Below are positions 42,973-54,009 of a DNA stretch of 64,000 bases, one piece after another. Numbering within the stretch: position 1 is the first letter of the stretch; every line of letters starts with the position of its first letter. The notes under the pieces were generated by a model. That model had not been told where the DNA came from, ran no database searches, and saw nothing but the letters and a program-made list of their open reading frames with translations. The translations under genes and the position numbers were made by a program. Origin of the DNA: Ricordea florida (Eukaryota; Cnidaria; Anthozoa; Corallimorpharia; Ricordeidae); assembly GCA_949710005.1 (NCBI GenBank), contig OX453286.1, forward strand, positions 11,231,742 through 11,295,741. Reading direction: 5' to 3'.

Positions 42973-45900
42973 GGGTTCGGTGTGAATCCAGTCGGGTAGC
43001 ACCCGTCTCTTATCGTAGAAGGCGGAAAGCCCTAGCTTCTCCTGGTGGTAGGAGGTCATCTTCCCGTCGTCCATTTGGAAGCCCCGGTTTTGTGCCCGGT
43101 CAAGCACTCCATCGAGGGTTGCTTTGTATCTCCCCAGGTCAAGTCGTTGTCTTTCTTGGCCATCCCCTTCGCCAAGGTTTTACTTTTGCAATAGTCATCC
43201 ATGTAGTACGCCTTGCTACAGAGAGCTATCGCGCAGGTGCCCTCGAACTCTAGCTTGAACAGGCCCGGCGTCCGTCCGCTCCATTTATCCCATGCCATCC
43301 ATTGTCTTTTGCAGCCCTCGAATTCTCTCCGGAGCTCGGGACGAACGACTTCATCTAAGCTGGCCCCGGAAATGCCCATGTACAGGCTATCGGTATCCAT
43401 TTGGATCAGCTCGAAGTCTTTCCTATCTACGAAGTAATCCAGGAAGTCGTAGTGGTGAGCTGGTACACTGTAATCCCGATTTGGAACGGGCGGGTTATCT
43501 TGATCTGCGATTTCCTCTTGTGGATCTCATACGCAGACCCAATTTCGTTTAAATCTTCTAACCACGAGGACCTAAGAGCAAAATCGACCACCGCTTTGTC
43601 AGTCGTGTAGGACACCAGCGTCTGCCGCTCCAAAGCTTCTATGAATTTGCCATAGCAGCTATTGCCGAGCAGTTTGAAGAGGTCGACGAAGAGTGCTTTA
43701 TCTTTGTGTACATCCCCTTCGCAACGGGCTACGGTGACTCGATCGACGAACCACCCGAAGATCTTTTGGGGTTTGTAATCGATCGTTCAGTAGAGCGCGG
43801 TTACACCCAAACCGTGGTCGAGATACCAGCGAAGCAGCAGGGCGTACAACAGGATCTTCTTGGCCGACAAGGCGCCTACAAGCTTTGCATCTGTTGAGCG
43901 GGGTCGTCCTGTGCGCTCGAGATAGTCCAGCATCTCTTGGGGGGCATCCAACACTGAAACCTCCTTGCTGTAGAAGAGCAGGGCCATTTCTTCAAACTTT
44001 GACCAGAGGTGTTGGGGAACTTCTATGTCGACCTCTGCGAATCCGAACCAGCCACCAGATCGAAAGCTCTTCAGAAAGCTGTCCAACTCGCTAGCTTCCC
44101 AGTGGCGCACGATTCCCTCCCCGCAGGGCATTGGTTTTGCCATCGTTGAAAGATATAAAGCGTTTGCGTCGTACCCAAGAATCCGTTGACAGGGCTTAGC
44201 CTCTGCGACCTGATGTGAGCGGATCCTTGTTACCCCTAATTCATGGTACCTCGTAAACATGATCGAGGGACCGCCTGTAACGCTCGCTTTAAGCATGTCG
44301 TACGCTTCTTTGTTGGGGGCGTACAGCTCAGGCGTGTTGGGACCTTTTAGCACCCCTCGAAGGACAAACCTCATCGAGACACCCGGTAGGCTTACAGCAT
44401 CTTTGAAGATGTCAATGCCACAGTCTGTGTAGAAGTCACGCATCTTGGTTAGTGCTTCGACAAACGGCCCGACGTCAAGATTGTTATAATAGCGGAGCCA
44501 GTCCGCGAACGTCTTCAGCCCCTTCTCTCGAAATAGCTTTTTGCAAGCTCGATATTCTGAAAGGGAAAGGAGATATTTGCCTTTCAGTTTCGAATACCAA
44601 GCGGGATAGTCCGGTAGGCTGGGGAAGTCGAGCTTGTCGGGGCTATCGAACCAGTCGTACGGGAACCACGACTTCGTGAGGGTACACCCATAAGCTTTGA
44701 CCCAGGCGTCGTAGGTTTTCCCAGGGCCGATATAGTTGATGACGTCGAGGAATTTGAAGTCCGGTGTCGTAATGAACATGATCTGGTTGGCCTTACATCC
44801 CCCTTTGATGGACTGGTTGGTCGTCTTGCAGAGTTCCTCGACAAAGTAGTTCCGGATCAAGTTCAAATCATATTTTCCGGAAATGAACCCGAGTATGGGG
44901 ACTTGGTCGCACCACTCTTCAATAGCTAGCCGATACTTTTTGGGTAAGAGCTCGATGGTGTCGGGTAGGAACTGGCGGCGGACGTCTTCTCGTATCCTAG
45001 CAGCTCGCCATTCTAGTGCTCGAATGAACTCCTCGATAAGCAACTTTGGTTCTGGTACGCATAGGTGTTCGGGAGTCGAATCCAGGGTGTCGCTGATGGA
45101 AACCGAGATAGGAACGTGGTCTCCCTCTATTGTAAGATATTCTGTTGGGCGACGCGTGCGGGTCTTGTCTAGGTAACTCTCGAAGTCGTACACGATCGCA
45201 TGGGGGTAGGTCACCGACTTGGGCTCGGGTATACGATCTTTGCTCCAAGGTTTGGGCTCCTCGGGCTGCCACCTAACCACAAGGCGATACCCAGCAGCTC
45301 GGATCTTAGCTTCTTGCTCGAGCATCTGTTGGTATGCCATTTCATGCGTAACAGGGCTACCCTTTTTCTTGGAGAGATTCCGAAGTAGCTCCTGACGTTG
45401 GTCCGACGATGGGAAACAGATTTTGCACCCATGCCATAAACAGCCATTGAATTGGAAGACAGTCTTTGAGATGGGATCATAACCGTCTACGGCGAAACCT
45501 TCTAGCACTCGCTCGCCTCCATGGCCACATAGCTGATGATGGATATGTATGCCCCTAGTTCTAGCTTCATACTCGAGCCACTGAACGGCCTGAATGCTAT
45601 CTAGTTTTTGGGGGTAGAAGGCAGACTCGTAGGCCGATGGTGGAGCTTCCACTTTCTCTCCACGGCAGACAACTTTTGTCTCACCTTGGGTGCAACGGTT
45701 GGCGTGGCGATGGAGGTTGTCGAACCGTGTAAACCTCGCATTGCACTCCCCGCACACGTATGTTTTCGCGAGTTTCCATATGTCACGAATGAGAAACGCG
45801 TGTCCCTTGCAGACGCCGATCGTCATTGGTGGAGTGCCTACTTTTTCATAGTTAGCAGGTTGCCTCAGAAGTCGCCAGTCTCCATCCTCTGTTGGTTCAT

Positions 45901-46183
45901 AAACCCGGATCCCGAGCCGGAGGTAAGCCTCTACTTTCCGAAGGTCGCCCAAGTGTGTACCTCGGATGTTTGGCGTTTTGAATAAGTCTGTGGCAAGAGC
46001 TCGAGCTTGGAGGGAGCAACGATCCACGCGCGCACCACAATGGACTGCTATACAGCGAAAGAGGCAGAGGTTATCTCCATACGTGTCCAGTGAGTACATC
46101 CCCTGCTTTCTTCGGAGCCAGTCTGGTAGTGGACCTGTGCCCAACAGAGGCTCCTGCCGATCTACTACGACCTTGACTTCCAC
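42973..46183 (-). pseudogene. Protein-primed family B DNA polymerase, broken
   Basis: The first 798 residues (46183-43787) are open. Residues 36-50 give GDNLCLFRCIAVHCG (OTU-like start), 143-164 a C2H2 finger, and 219-252 a nuclease-like block (CGHGGERVLEGFAVDGYDP...GCLWHGC). The 3'-5' exonuclease shows YDFESY (332-337), GFISGKYDLNLI (432-443) and YNNLDVGPF (566-574). Palm motif A is GYDANALYLSTM (670-681). An in-frame TGA at 43787-43789 follows. Then motif B, FKLLGNSCYGK (about 43640-43670), a frameshift near 43455, motif C, MDTDSLYMG (about 43380-43405), a second frameshift near 43135, and the tail GFQMDDGKMTSYHQEKLG. All catalytic motifs survive but the frame is broken three times. In intact relatives the enzyme copies the element from a terminal protein primer. 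Confidence 0.88.
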
Positions 46184-46192
46184 GGAGGTGAA

Positions 46193-46657
46193 TCAAATAA
46201 AGACCAACTTGGTGCTCGGGCGATCAATTTGATTGATGCCCAAGCGCTTCTCGTCTTCCTCCACCAACCAGTCTCTGGCTTTCGTCTTGAGATGCTGGAA
46301 CCAAGGGCTGCCTTGCGATGTTTTGTGAAACAAGATGATATCTCCCGTTTCGATGTTCTTGAGCCGATACGTGTTACTGTATCGCAGATAGCAGCTGGAG
46401 TCGACCCGTTCGGGGAGCTTATCCATGATCCGGTCCACTAGAGGCCCACCCACACCTTGGAAGAAAGACCATTTCCAGAAGCGCCGACCTCCTTCCTCAC
46501 CTTCTCTCTCTCGATCCAACTCTTCGAGTATACGTGGTCCTTCCGTGACGATAGAACGCACTAGAGACTCATTCCTCGGAGCAAATCGCCGGTTTTCAAT
46601 CCTTCGGCAAGCTTCTGCCCTCTGCTTACGAGTAGTCCTCTTTCGGACACCCTCCAC
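46193..46657 (-). CDS. Maverick-like element ORF, unknown
   Basis: 154 residues just upstream of the polymerase on the same strand. Basic N-terminus (RKRTTRKQRAEACRRIENRR), then LEELDREREGEEGG and LPERVDSSCYLRYSNTYRL. The frame ends 10 bases before the polymerase ATG. I do not recognise a family. By position it could be the terminal protein or an accessory DNA-binding protein, but that is inference. Confidence 0.45.
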   Translation of the reverse strand: MEGVRKRTTRKQRAEACRRIENRRFAPRNESLVRSIVTEGPRILEELDREREGEEGGRRFWKWSFFQGVGGPLVDRIMDKLPERVDSSCYLRYSNTYRLKNIETGDIILFHKTSQGSPWFQHLKTKARDWLVEEDEKRLGINQIDRPSTKLVFI

Positions 46658-46708
46658 GAGAAGAGCGGTGTCAACCTCTCTCGCAAGTTGACGGATTTAA
46701 CGTCCTCG

Positions 46709-46909
46709 CTACCACTTCTTGTGGGGGTTCTCTATATCCCCTCTGATAGCAGGGTATTGCCCCGTCTTTAGCGCGCGTCGGAGTTGTTTCCTCCACTCCG
46801 CGGCGCGAGCCTCCACGATAGCTCGTAGGAGGGCAGCTTTTTCCATATCCGAGCCCCCAGACAGCCCATAGCTTCGTGCTAAAGAGCGTAACTCTTTGAC
46901 GGTGGTCAT
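46709..46909 (-). CDS. Small SAP-like DNA-binding protein
   Basis: 66 residues: TVKELRSLARSYGLSGG followed by MEKAALLRAIVEAR, the two-helix pattern of SAP domains that bind AT-rich DNA, then a basic tail. It is the first gene from the right TIR. Similar small SAP proteins occur in virus-like elements. Confidence 0.5.
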   Translation of the reverse strand: MTTVKELRSLARSYGLSGGSDMEKAALLRAIVEARAAEWRKQLRRALKTGQYPAIRGDIENPHKKW

Positions 46910-47168
46910 GTCTATATAACAGCGATATTAATAATTCTCTAAATGGAAATAATTTTTGCCCGAGTATCTAGTATGCATATTTGTCTAATTGAAAAAAAAT
47001 AATTAATTGCGAAATCTTCGATCCCACACCAATTCGTATTTGTTTGCCTTGGGAGCCTTTCCACCCTGAAAAACAGCTTCTAGAAGGGTTTATACGGTTT
47101 GAATCTTTCCACACTGAAAAACGGTATATATAGAAAAACGGTATTTGTTTTCCTCCACTTATACTACT

Positions 47169-48340
47169 AGGCCACTGTAATATCTACACGTCTCCACTTG
47201 ATGATTATGGACAAACTGGACTTTCTGATCAACAGCACCACCTTTTGGACAGATTCCATAACAGTGCTTCAATATGTCACCAACGAAAAAAGACGATTTA
47301 AGCCCTTCATCGCGAACAGTTACTGAGATCCACGATGCATCCTCCCCTGAGCAATGGCGACATGTACCGACATCACTCAACCCTACTGATGAAGGTTCGT
47401 GAGGAATGGACATACACGCACTAAAGACGAAATGTCGTTGGCTGTTTGGACCAAAGTTCCTTTTGCAACCCGAAGATCAATGGCCTGTGAAGGAAATTGG
47501 CAAAATCCCTGATGACGATAAAGAAGTTGAAGTGGAGAAATATTTTACGTTTACCACGCGTGGATCAGGGTTAGACCTGCTTCTAAGACGTTATTCATCA
47601 TGGTTTAAACTGCAGACGCTCGTTGCATGGTTAATGCGTTTTGTGGACTACATTGCCAACAAGAAAGGTCCTCTTAAATCGGCAAGAATAAGCAACCCCG
47701 AAATGCGGAAATCCACAGAGAAGATTGTTCAGGTGGTCCAATGACAGTACTTTTCTGAAGAAATTGATTGCCTCACAGACGGACGCCAGGTCAAGGGTCA
47801 TAGCAAACTTTCCAACCAGTCCCCTGTGCTGATCGAAGGAACTATCCGTGTCGGAGGAAGAATATGAAACGCACCGATTCCCTTTGATGCCATTCACCCG
47901 ATGATTCTTCTAAGAGATCATCCTGTTTTCCACCTTCATTGTGCATCACTACCATGAGTATTTAGGCCATGCTGGTCGCAAGCACGTACTCTCCACTCTG
48001 TGCCAAAGATTTTGGTTATTACAAGCGAGAGCTCTGGTTCGTCAAGTTCTGCGAAAGTGTGTCAGCTGCCGCAAGTGAAATGAAGCTCCTATGCAGTAAT
48101 TGATGGCGGACCTGCCCAAAGAACGCCTCATTCCCTTTGAGCCACCCTTCACTTACACTGGTGTAGACTTCTTTGGGCCTTTCTACGTAAAGCGAGGGCG
48201 AAGCGTGGAGAAAGTGTATGGGTGCCTTTTAACCTGTTTTACAAGTCGTGCGGTTCACATTGAGGATGTAAGTTCGTTGGAGACCAACTCCTTTATACAA
48301 GCCCTTCGAAGGTTTATTTCAAATCGTGGTTATCCAAAAG
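47169..48340 (+). pseudogene. BEL relic RNase H and integrase
   Basis: Continues the BEL frame after the Maverick-like element: LMIMDKLDFLINSTTFWTDS, VTNEKRRFKPFIANSV (47190-47330), a linker, VAWLMRFVDYIANKKG (47620-47670), a zinc-finger part near 47930-48075 (...CVSCRK) and the integrase core [16 protein letters not shown]...[10 protein letters not shown]...[11 protein letters not shown] (48155-48340). Then similarity is lost because another element begins. Several stops and frameshifts. Confidence 0.8.
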
Positions 48341-49505
48341 AAATAGAGAGCTTTAGATTTGAGGACGAGAACGAGTATGAGTTTACTAGCGCGCACACAC
48401 TGCGCATGTGTAGTGGTCCATGACACTGTCACGCAAGCGGGAAACTCCACTACAGAAAAAGTTTTGAAGGGTGAGTTTTGTGTTTTAAACTTATGGTAGT
48501 CTTTTCGTAAGTCAACAAAAGTAAACTTTATTTATCGAATCACACCGTTTTCCAATTGAATGTCATTACAAACCTGGATTGCATTTGTTTTATTTCCTTG
48601 TTTGAGTGGCCTTTTGTCATGAAGTTCTGGTGGACATAAACATACATCGCTAATCAAAACAATTCACTTCTAAAATAAAAAAAATAAAATTTAAAGCATT
48701 TTCGCTTAAAGAACCCGAACATTGGTGATAGCAGTGAAGTGTTGTAATAGGGTTGACACTTTTTCTGACTTTTTTTGTCGCCATGGCGAAACGAGAACTG
48801 CTTATTTGGAAAAGAAAACATGAAGCACTACTTCTAAGAGAAGTGCTTGTAGAAGAACCTCATAAATACCGGCCAGGTTCGAAAGAGAGAGGAATTGCAT
48901 GGGGCAAGATCGCAGAACATTTGAATAGTCAAGAGAGTGGAATGAAAGTTACCAAAAGATCAGTTAGAGAGAAGTTTGACAAGTTATACCAAGACTTCAA
49001 GAAAAGAGAGAGGGAAGAGAGTAGGGCTAGTGGGGTGGATGTTGAATACGACGAGATATACCAAGCCCTGACCGATATCAATGACCAAATTGCAGATTGG
49101 GAGGAACAGCAGGCGCAGAAAGAGGAAAGCGAAAAAGCAACAGCCGAAGAGATGAGGAAAAGGGCTACAGAGAAATTGAGTGAAACAAAATGACGAAACA
49201 GTTCAGATGATCAAGAAAACTCTGATGGTGCAACACCCAAAAAGAGGAAGAGCAACACCAGCGTAATGGAACTCTTGGAACGGAGCATTGAAAGAAAAGC
49301 CACTGAACAAGCTGAAGAACAGCTCAGCAGAAAACAAGAGCTTGACTTGAGGGCTGAAGAATTGCGTCAACAACAGCAATTCCAAGTCATGCTGCTTCAA
49401 CAACAGCAACAGTTCCAGCAACAATAGCAGTCCCAACAACAACAACAAGCGATGAACATGGCTATGTTAAATACACTCGCTGAACTACTTAAAAAGAACT
49501 ATTGA
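48341..49505 (+). pseudogene. Myb/SANT-like element gene with two in-frame stops
   Basis: BEL similarity stops at 48340. A new sequence starts GAGAGCTTTAGATTTGAGGACGAG. The frame beginning MAKRELLIW (48783) encodes a trihelix/Myb-like region (LLREVLVEEPHKY, GIAWGKIAEHLNSQ, TKRSVREKFDKLYQDFKKRE), an acidic helical part, and a Gln-rich coiled coil. It carries in-frame TGA at 49191-49193 and TAG at 49425-49427 before the natural stop at 49503-49505; both can be read as single-base changes of CGA and CAG. Such proteins accompany PIF/Harbinger-like and some other transposases in animals. No transposase is seen beside it. Confidence 0.6.
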
Positions 49506-50590
49506 AATTATTGATGATTGAAGTCTTGAAACTATATATACTTTGGTATTTGCCCAAAATGGAGTTGGCATTTGTATTCAGATGAAAAGCTTACACATTC
49601 AAAAATTTTTATTACCTTTTCATAAATCATCATTTAATTGACATGTTGATAATACATTATATTTATATTTATGTGAAAGGTACATAAACGAAAAGTTCAC
49701 ATAGTAAAATTCAATACAGTCTTTCAATTTCACTGTACAGATAATTAGTATGTAGTTGTCTCATACATACATGTACCGCATATTTACAAAATCAGTTCAG
49801 CTGTTTAAAAATTAAAAATGCAACATTTTAAAATTTCATTATCTAAGTGAACTCATTTAGACTTGAGAATACTCCTTTATGGAAAAAATGGCTGGCATGG
49901 ATTATCCACATTTTTTCTTCATTGATTACATCATCCACAAAGAGCTAACTTAACTTACAGCAAATTTACACATCCATTAGGTTCATGCCTTACAAATGCA
50001 TTTACATGAGTTGACATTTTTATTCAGTATATATTTATATTTTGCATATTGAACCAATATCAGAAAGGTGCATGGGGAAGAATTCCATTGAAAAACACAT
50101 AAGGGTTAGCAAAGTGCAGCCCAGTTTTGGGAGGGGGGGGGCTCCCTATAATGACCATAATGAGGAGGCTCCGCCCAAAAAGGGGTACGGTTTTCAGGCT
50201 TTAGGTATATAAAAGAGTGGGAATTTCATGAGTTGAAGTATAGGGGAATCCGTCATTTCAGTATTTAAATGGACTTTAATTTAGATATTTCTAACCTGAG
50301 ATCAGGTGGTCCTTTTTTTTTCCTCAAGCGCTCATGAAGGTCAGTGGTGGTGGTGGCAGACTTTCTGCACGCACTCGAGAGAAAAAAGTAAAACCTGACA
50401 GCAGGTTAAAATATTTCGCACTGAAGCAGGTATGCGAAAGGGTTACCATTTTCTAATTGTAAGTATACAAAAGCGGTACCTTTTCTGTATATAAAAGGGT
50501 GGGGGGTTGGAGCTCAGGGAAGACCCTCCCTATATTAAAATTTGTTGAGTACCCTCCCACCCTTCCACGGGACATGCAGTATATGTAGAA
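49506..50590. other. No gene seen
   Basis: AT-rich then mixed sequence. Two related short words, GGTACGGTTTTCAGG...TATATAAAAGAGTGGG (50185) and GGTACCTTTTCTGTATATAAAAGGGTGG (50475), suggest a diverged internal repeat. Confidence 0.4.
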
Positions 50591-50778
50591 TAGGCTCTTT
50601 GCAGTTAATGATCACATGGTACAAAAAACACCTTGCTGGAGAGAAAACATAAGTGCCTCTGATGTCCCAAATAAAGCAATTTAATTTAAATCTTCTTTGT
50701 TTTGGATGTCCCAGTGCACAATTTGCTATCCAGCAACATGTTTTTTGTACCATGTGATCATTAACTGCAAGGGGCCTG
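50591..50778. mobile_element. 188-bp inverted-repeat (MITE-like) element
   Basis: Arms 50599-50639 and 50730-50770 match as reverse complements over 41 bp with two mismatches, and weaker pairing extends to 50591 and 50778. The core word is TGATCACATGGTACAAAAAACA. The loop of about 90 bp is not coding. Target duplications are unclear. Confidence 0.75.
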
Positions 50779-51289
50779 TTAACCTATTGAAAAAAAAAAC
50801 GATGATTTTCCAGCTCAGTTTCTCTAAGGTGGACTCAGATTTTCTATCCCTAATGGTGGGCTTGCCAAATAGCATTCTATAAATATATCTGATCAAAAGC
50901 TTTAAACCTGGAAATAGTCATGTAATGTGGGAGGTTGAACATCAAAATAGGTGCTTGTGGTTGATCCATATAAGCAGGTTAGTGCATTCCTAAGCAAGGC
51001 ACACACTGAATACATTTTACCAATTGGACCTAGTCCAATCTTCAAATTCTTCTTGTAATCTTGTAATCTAGGTAATAGGTTCCAGATCTGCGGATGAAAG
51101 ATTATTTAAAGCAACATAATCTACCCGCTCGCATCTCTCCACTGACCGCACCATGTTGTTTTGGCAATCTGATACCACCTAGCATGCTCAGTAGATTTTT
51201 GAAAAACCGTGGGGCACAAAGTATCGCATGAACGAAATGACTCGGATTTCTGGTAATGGCTAACTTGTCCTGTTCGTATCGCCAGGAAA
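50779..51289. other. No gene seen
   Basis: No domain-bearing frame. A direct repeat of CTTGTAATC occurs at about 51053-51072. Confidence 0.4.
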
Positions 51290-51819
51290 AGTTATTATGA
51301 CAACAAATTGGATAAGGCCAGATCAAACTTAAAGCAAACATGGAAAATTCTTAATGAAGTGATCAATAGGCGTGTCGCTAAATCACCGTATCCTGCAAGC
51401 TTCACCAAAAATGAAGTGGAAATTAGCAATCCTACTGACATTGCCAATAAATTTTAAGACTACTTCACCAATATAGGACCGAATTTGGCGAGCAAAATTC
51501 CTTCCACCAATTCATCACCCGGGGATTTCTTAAGCAGCGCTCTTTCTGAATCCATTTCGTTGCAGCCACTAACAGTCGGTGAATTAAATAATATTGTTAA
51601 ACCGTTCAACGCAAACAAAGCTCCTGGACATGATAATATATCCATAAGATAATTCATCAGTCTTTCCAAAATATTGCGCAGCCTCTTGTAACCATTATAA
51701 ACACTTTGTTGTCTACTGGTGTGTTTCCTGAATCTCTTTTAAGGCAGATGACCCAACACTTTTTAGCAATTACAGGCCAATATCAATTCTTCCAGCCTTT
51801 TATAAACTATTTGAAATCA

Positions 51820-52339
51820 AAGGCTCCTTCGAGCTACCTCATGGTCTGTGGTAATTATTCCATGAAGAGCTGTCCTTTCCCTAGACCATAAAACGTTCAT
51901 TCTGAATAGTTCATTTTGTGCACTCTTGCTACGACTGATCGATTACTCGTCGTCCAAATTGGAGACATCGTCACTTTTAAGACTTTAAAACCCATTTCTT
52001 TCCTCTCGAGCATTCTTGAAAACATTTCCTGTTCGTGTATTTTGATCAAAGATGGAGCAAAAGGATTGAAAACTAGCCTTGACAATCTTTACGTCGGGCT
52101 CGACACAACAGACGCCATTTTGTAAACACGTTCTGCCGCTTTGTCTCACCCCCTCCCCCCACACATGTGAACATGAAACAATAGCACGACTTTGTGGACA
52201 AAACCAAACCTAGTAGGGGAGACAGGGGAGAACATGTTTAATTCACATTTAATGCAGATTTAATGCATAAATTAATTGTCTAACGGGAATGGAGTGACAA
52301 ATCCATCCATCACAATACCTCATGGTATACCATGAGGTA
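51820..52339. mobile_element. 520-bp insertion in the LINE RT
   Basis: LINE coding reads KLFE up to 51819 and resumes KIMYNRL at 52340, so the insert is fixed at about 520 bp. The word TACCTCATGGT lies near its left end (51835) and, as a perfect 24-bp palindrome TACCTCATGGTA plus complement, at its right end (52316-52339). AAATC occurs at both junctions and may be the duplication. No coding capacity. Confidence 0.65.
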
Positions 52340-53413
52340 AAAATCATGTACAACCGACTGATTAATTTCTTAAATTTGCATAATATTTTATACTTGAAAC
52401 AATTTGGATTCCGTAATAATCATTCGACTGCTCTTGCGTTAATTGACTTGATCAATAACATATCATCTGCTATCGACAGAAATGAAACAACATTAGGCAT
52501 CTTTTTAGATCTTTCTCAGGCGTTTGATACTATTAATCATGAAATATTGTGTCAAAAACTGCAACACTATGGTGTTCGGGATATTGCTTTGGCGCGGATC
52601 AAAAGCTATCTTGACGAACGGACCCAATTTGTTCAGTTTGGGTCCCATCGATTTTATCCGCAGAAAATTTTATGTGGCGTCCCACAGGGCTCAATTCTTG
52701 GACTTCTTTTGTTTATTATTTACATTGATGATCTTCCTAGTGTCTCTAGTCTTACTCAATCTTTACTGTTTGCTGATGACACAAGTATCTTTTGTTCCCA
52801 TAAGGAGGCCAACCACCTCGTATCTATTGTTAACAATGAACTAGCAAAAATAGTTATTTGGCTTAAAGTGAATAAGTTATCTCTAAATCTGACTAAAACA
52901 AATTTTATGATTTTTCATCCAAGGCAAAAGAAAGTCAATGTTAATGTCCCTCTTACTCTTGAAAATACTGTGGTCAAGCAAGTCACAGAGACAAAATTTT
53001 TAGGTGTTTTTATTGATCAGCATCTCTCTTGGAAACCACATATTGATTTTGCTTCAACGAAAATTTCAAAAAGTGTGGGAATCATTGCAAAAGCCCGTTT
53101 TTACCTATCATCCCAAACTTTGATGACCTTGTATTACTCCCTTGTATATCCCTTCTTAACATACTGTAATGTCGCCTGGTCCTCCACCTACTGTTCCAAT
53201 CTAAACTGTATTTACCTTTTGCAAAAGCGTCTAGTGCGACTCATAACAAAAGCTCACTATCTAGCAAATACCGCCCCTTTATTTAGCCAGCTTAAAGTCC
53301 TTGACATATTTAGTATTAATTCATTTTCTGTAGCTACCTTTATGTATTCTTATCACCATAATCTTTTGCCTAATAGCTTTCATGACTTGTTCTTAAGTAG
53401 TAATCAGGTATAG
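52322..53413 (+). CDS. LINE reverse transcriptase domain (CR1/L2-like)
   Basis: The open frame starts inside the insertion, but real protein begins at about 52341 (IMYNRLINFL). It contains FGFRNNHSTALALI, FLDLSQAFDTINHEIL with the first catalytic Asp, VPQGSILGLLLF, the catalytic LLFADDTSIF (about 52765-52795), LGVFIDQHLSWKPHI, and the C-terminal YPFLTYCNVAW and LLQKRLVRLITKAHY. No stop until 53413. This is the almost complete palm and thumb of a CR1/L2-group RT. Without the upstream fingers and endonuclease the copy cannot be autonomous. Confidence 0.9.
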   Translation: MVYHEVKIMYNRLINFLNLHNILYLKQFGFRNNHSTALALIDLINNISSAIDRNETTLGIFLDLSQAFDTINHEILCQKLQHYGVRDIALARIKSYLDERTQFVQFGSHRFYPQKILCGVPQGSILGLLLFIIYIDDLPSVSSLTQSLLFADDTSIFCSHKEANHLVSIVNNELAKIVIWLKVNKLSLNLTKTNFMIFHPRQKKVNVNVPLTLENTVVKQVTETKFLGVFIDQHLSWKPHIDFASTKISKSVGIIAKARFYLSSQTLMTLYYSLVYPFLTYCNVAWSSTYCSNLNCIYLLQKRLVRLITKAHYLANTAPLFSQLKVLDIFSINSFSVATFMYSYHHNLLPNSFHDLFLSSNQV

Positions 53414-54009
53414 ACCTCATTTTTGTAGAACAAATATAACGCAATTCAGTATCCTTTACCGAGGACCTAAAATCTGGAATTCGTTGCCTGTTTCACTAAT
53501 TAGTTCTCCTTCTATATCTGTTTTTAAAAAAAATCTAAAGAATTATCTCACTGATAGCCGATCTGTTGTTTAATTTTCTGATCTTGCTCACTTTGCACTC
53601 AGCCATGAATTTATTTCATTAGTAGTTAAAGGACGCCTATTAATATAAGCTTCAAGCTTCGTTAGGGTTCCTTGTCACATTAATTTTATAATTTAATTAA
53701 CACCTTTTGTTCTTGTTGTGTAAGTTTTGTGAGTGACTAAATAAATAAATAAATAAATAAAAAATTCCATGTTTCGATTTTGGTTCGACTTTTTGCATAC
53801 CTTTCCTAGGGTGCCCCCAATGAGTCATTATATTATAAAATTAGAATCCAGATCTCGATAAGATGTGCGTTTTTCATTGACAATCAAAAACGTTAATTTG
53901 CAGTTCTAACGCCATGTTGCTTGGTAAAAATGTTGCCCCTCTACCACCCCTTGAGAATTTCCAAATAAGGCAAACCATGTGCAACATGCTCACTGTCACG
54001 TTCTCAAAC

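Larger units (their letters stand above)
41652..47168 (-). mobile_element. Maverick/Polinton-like element, 5.5 kb, with PolB
   Basis: The 95-bp terminal inverted repeats (41652-41746 and 47074-47168) begin AGTAGTATAAG. They are flanked by the direct repeat AGGCC (41647-41651 and 47169-47173). Ignoring the insert and one AGGCC restores the BEL RNase H frame (LELQA then TVISTRLHLM), confirming the borders. AG-starting TIRs and a protein-primed DNA polymerase B mark Mavericks/Polintons and the related adintoviruses. The duplication here is 5 bp, where 6 is usual. At 5.5 kb it lacks recognisable integrase, packaging ATPase and major capsid genes, so it is a reduced and inactive relic of a virus-like element. 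Confidence 0.85.
37434..48340 (+). mobile_element. Old BEL/Pao relic with several insertions
   Basis: A BEL/Pao gag-pol scattered over 10.9 kb: gag 37434-39112, protease/RT 39600-41651, RNase H/integrase 47169-48340. It has many stops and frameshifts. It is split by an insertion at about 39113-39600, by the Maverick-like element 41652-47168, and by the sequence starting at about 48341. No LTRs were recognised. It is much more decayed than the BEL at 2489-9251 and belongs to a different lineage (different gag and RT motifs). Confidence 0.85.
51290..53765 (+). mobile_element. LINE, CR1/L2-like, with nested insertion
   Basis: The coding part starts at about 51290 with YYDNKLDKARSNLKQTWKIL, continues through IANKF*DYF and NANKAPGHDNIS (with stops), is interrupted by 51820-52339, and resumes as the RT at 52340. 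The 3' end is an AAAT repeat at about 53739-53764. The endonuclease is missing, so it is 5'-truncated. Confidence 0.85.

Noticed and set aside
45601-45985. Frames on both strands across the polymerase
   Set aside because: Shadows of the PolB coding strand; the PolB motifs are unambiguous.
53739-53764. AAAT repeats as an independent satellite
   Set aside because: They are the 3' tail of the LINE that ends there.
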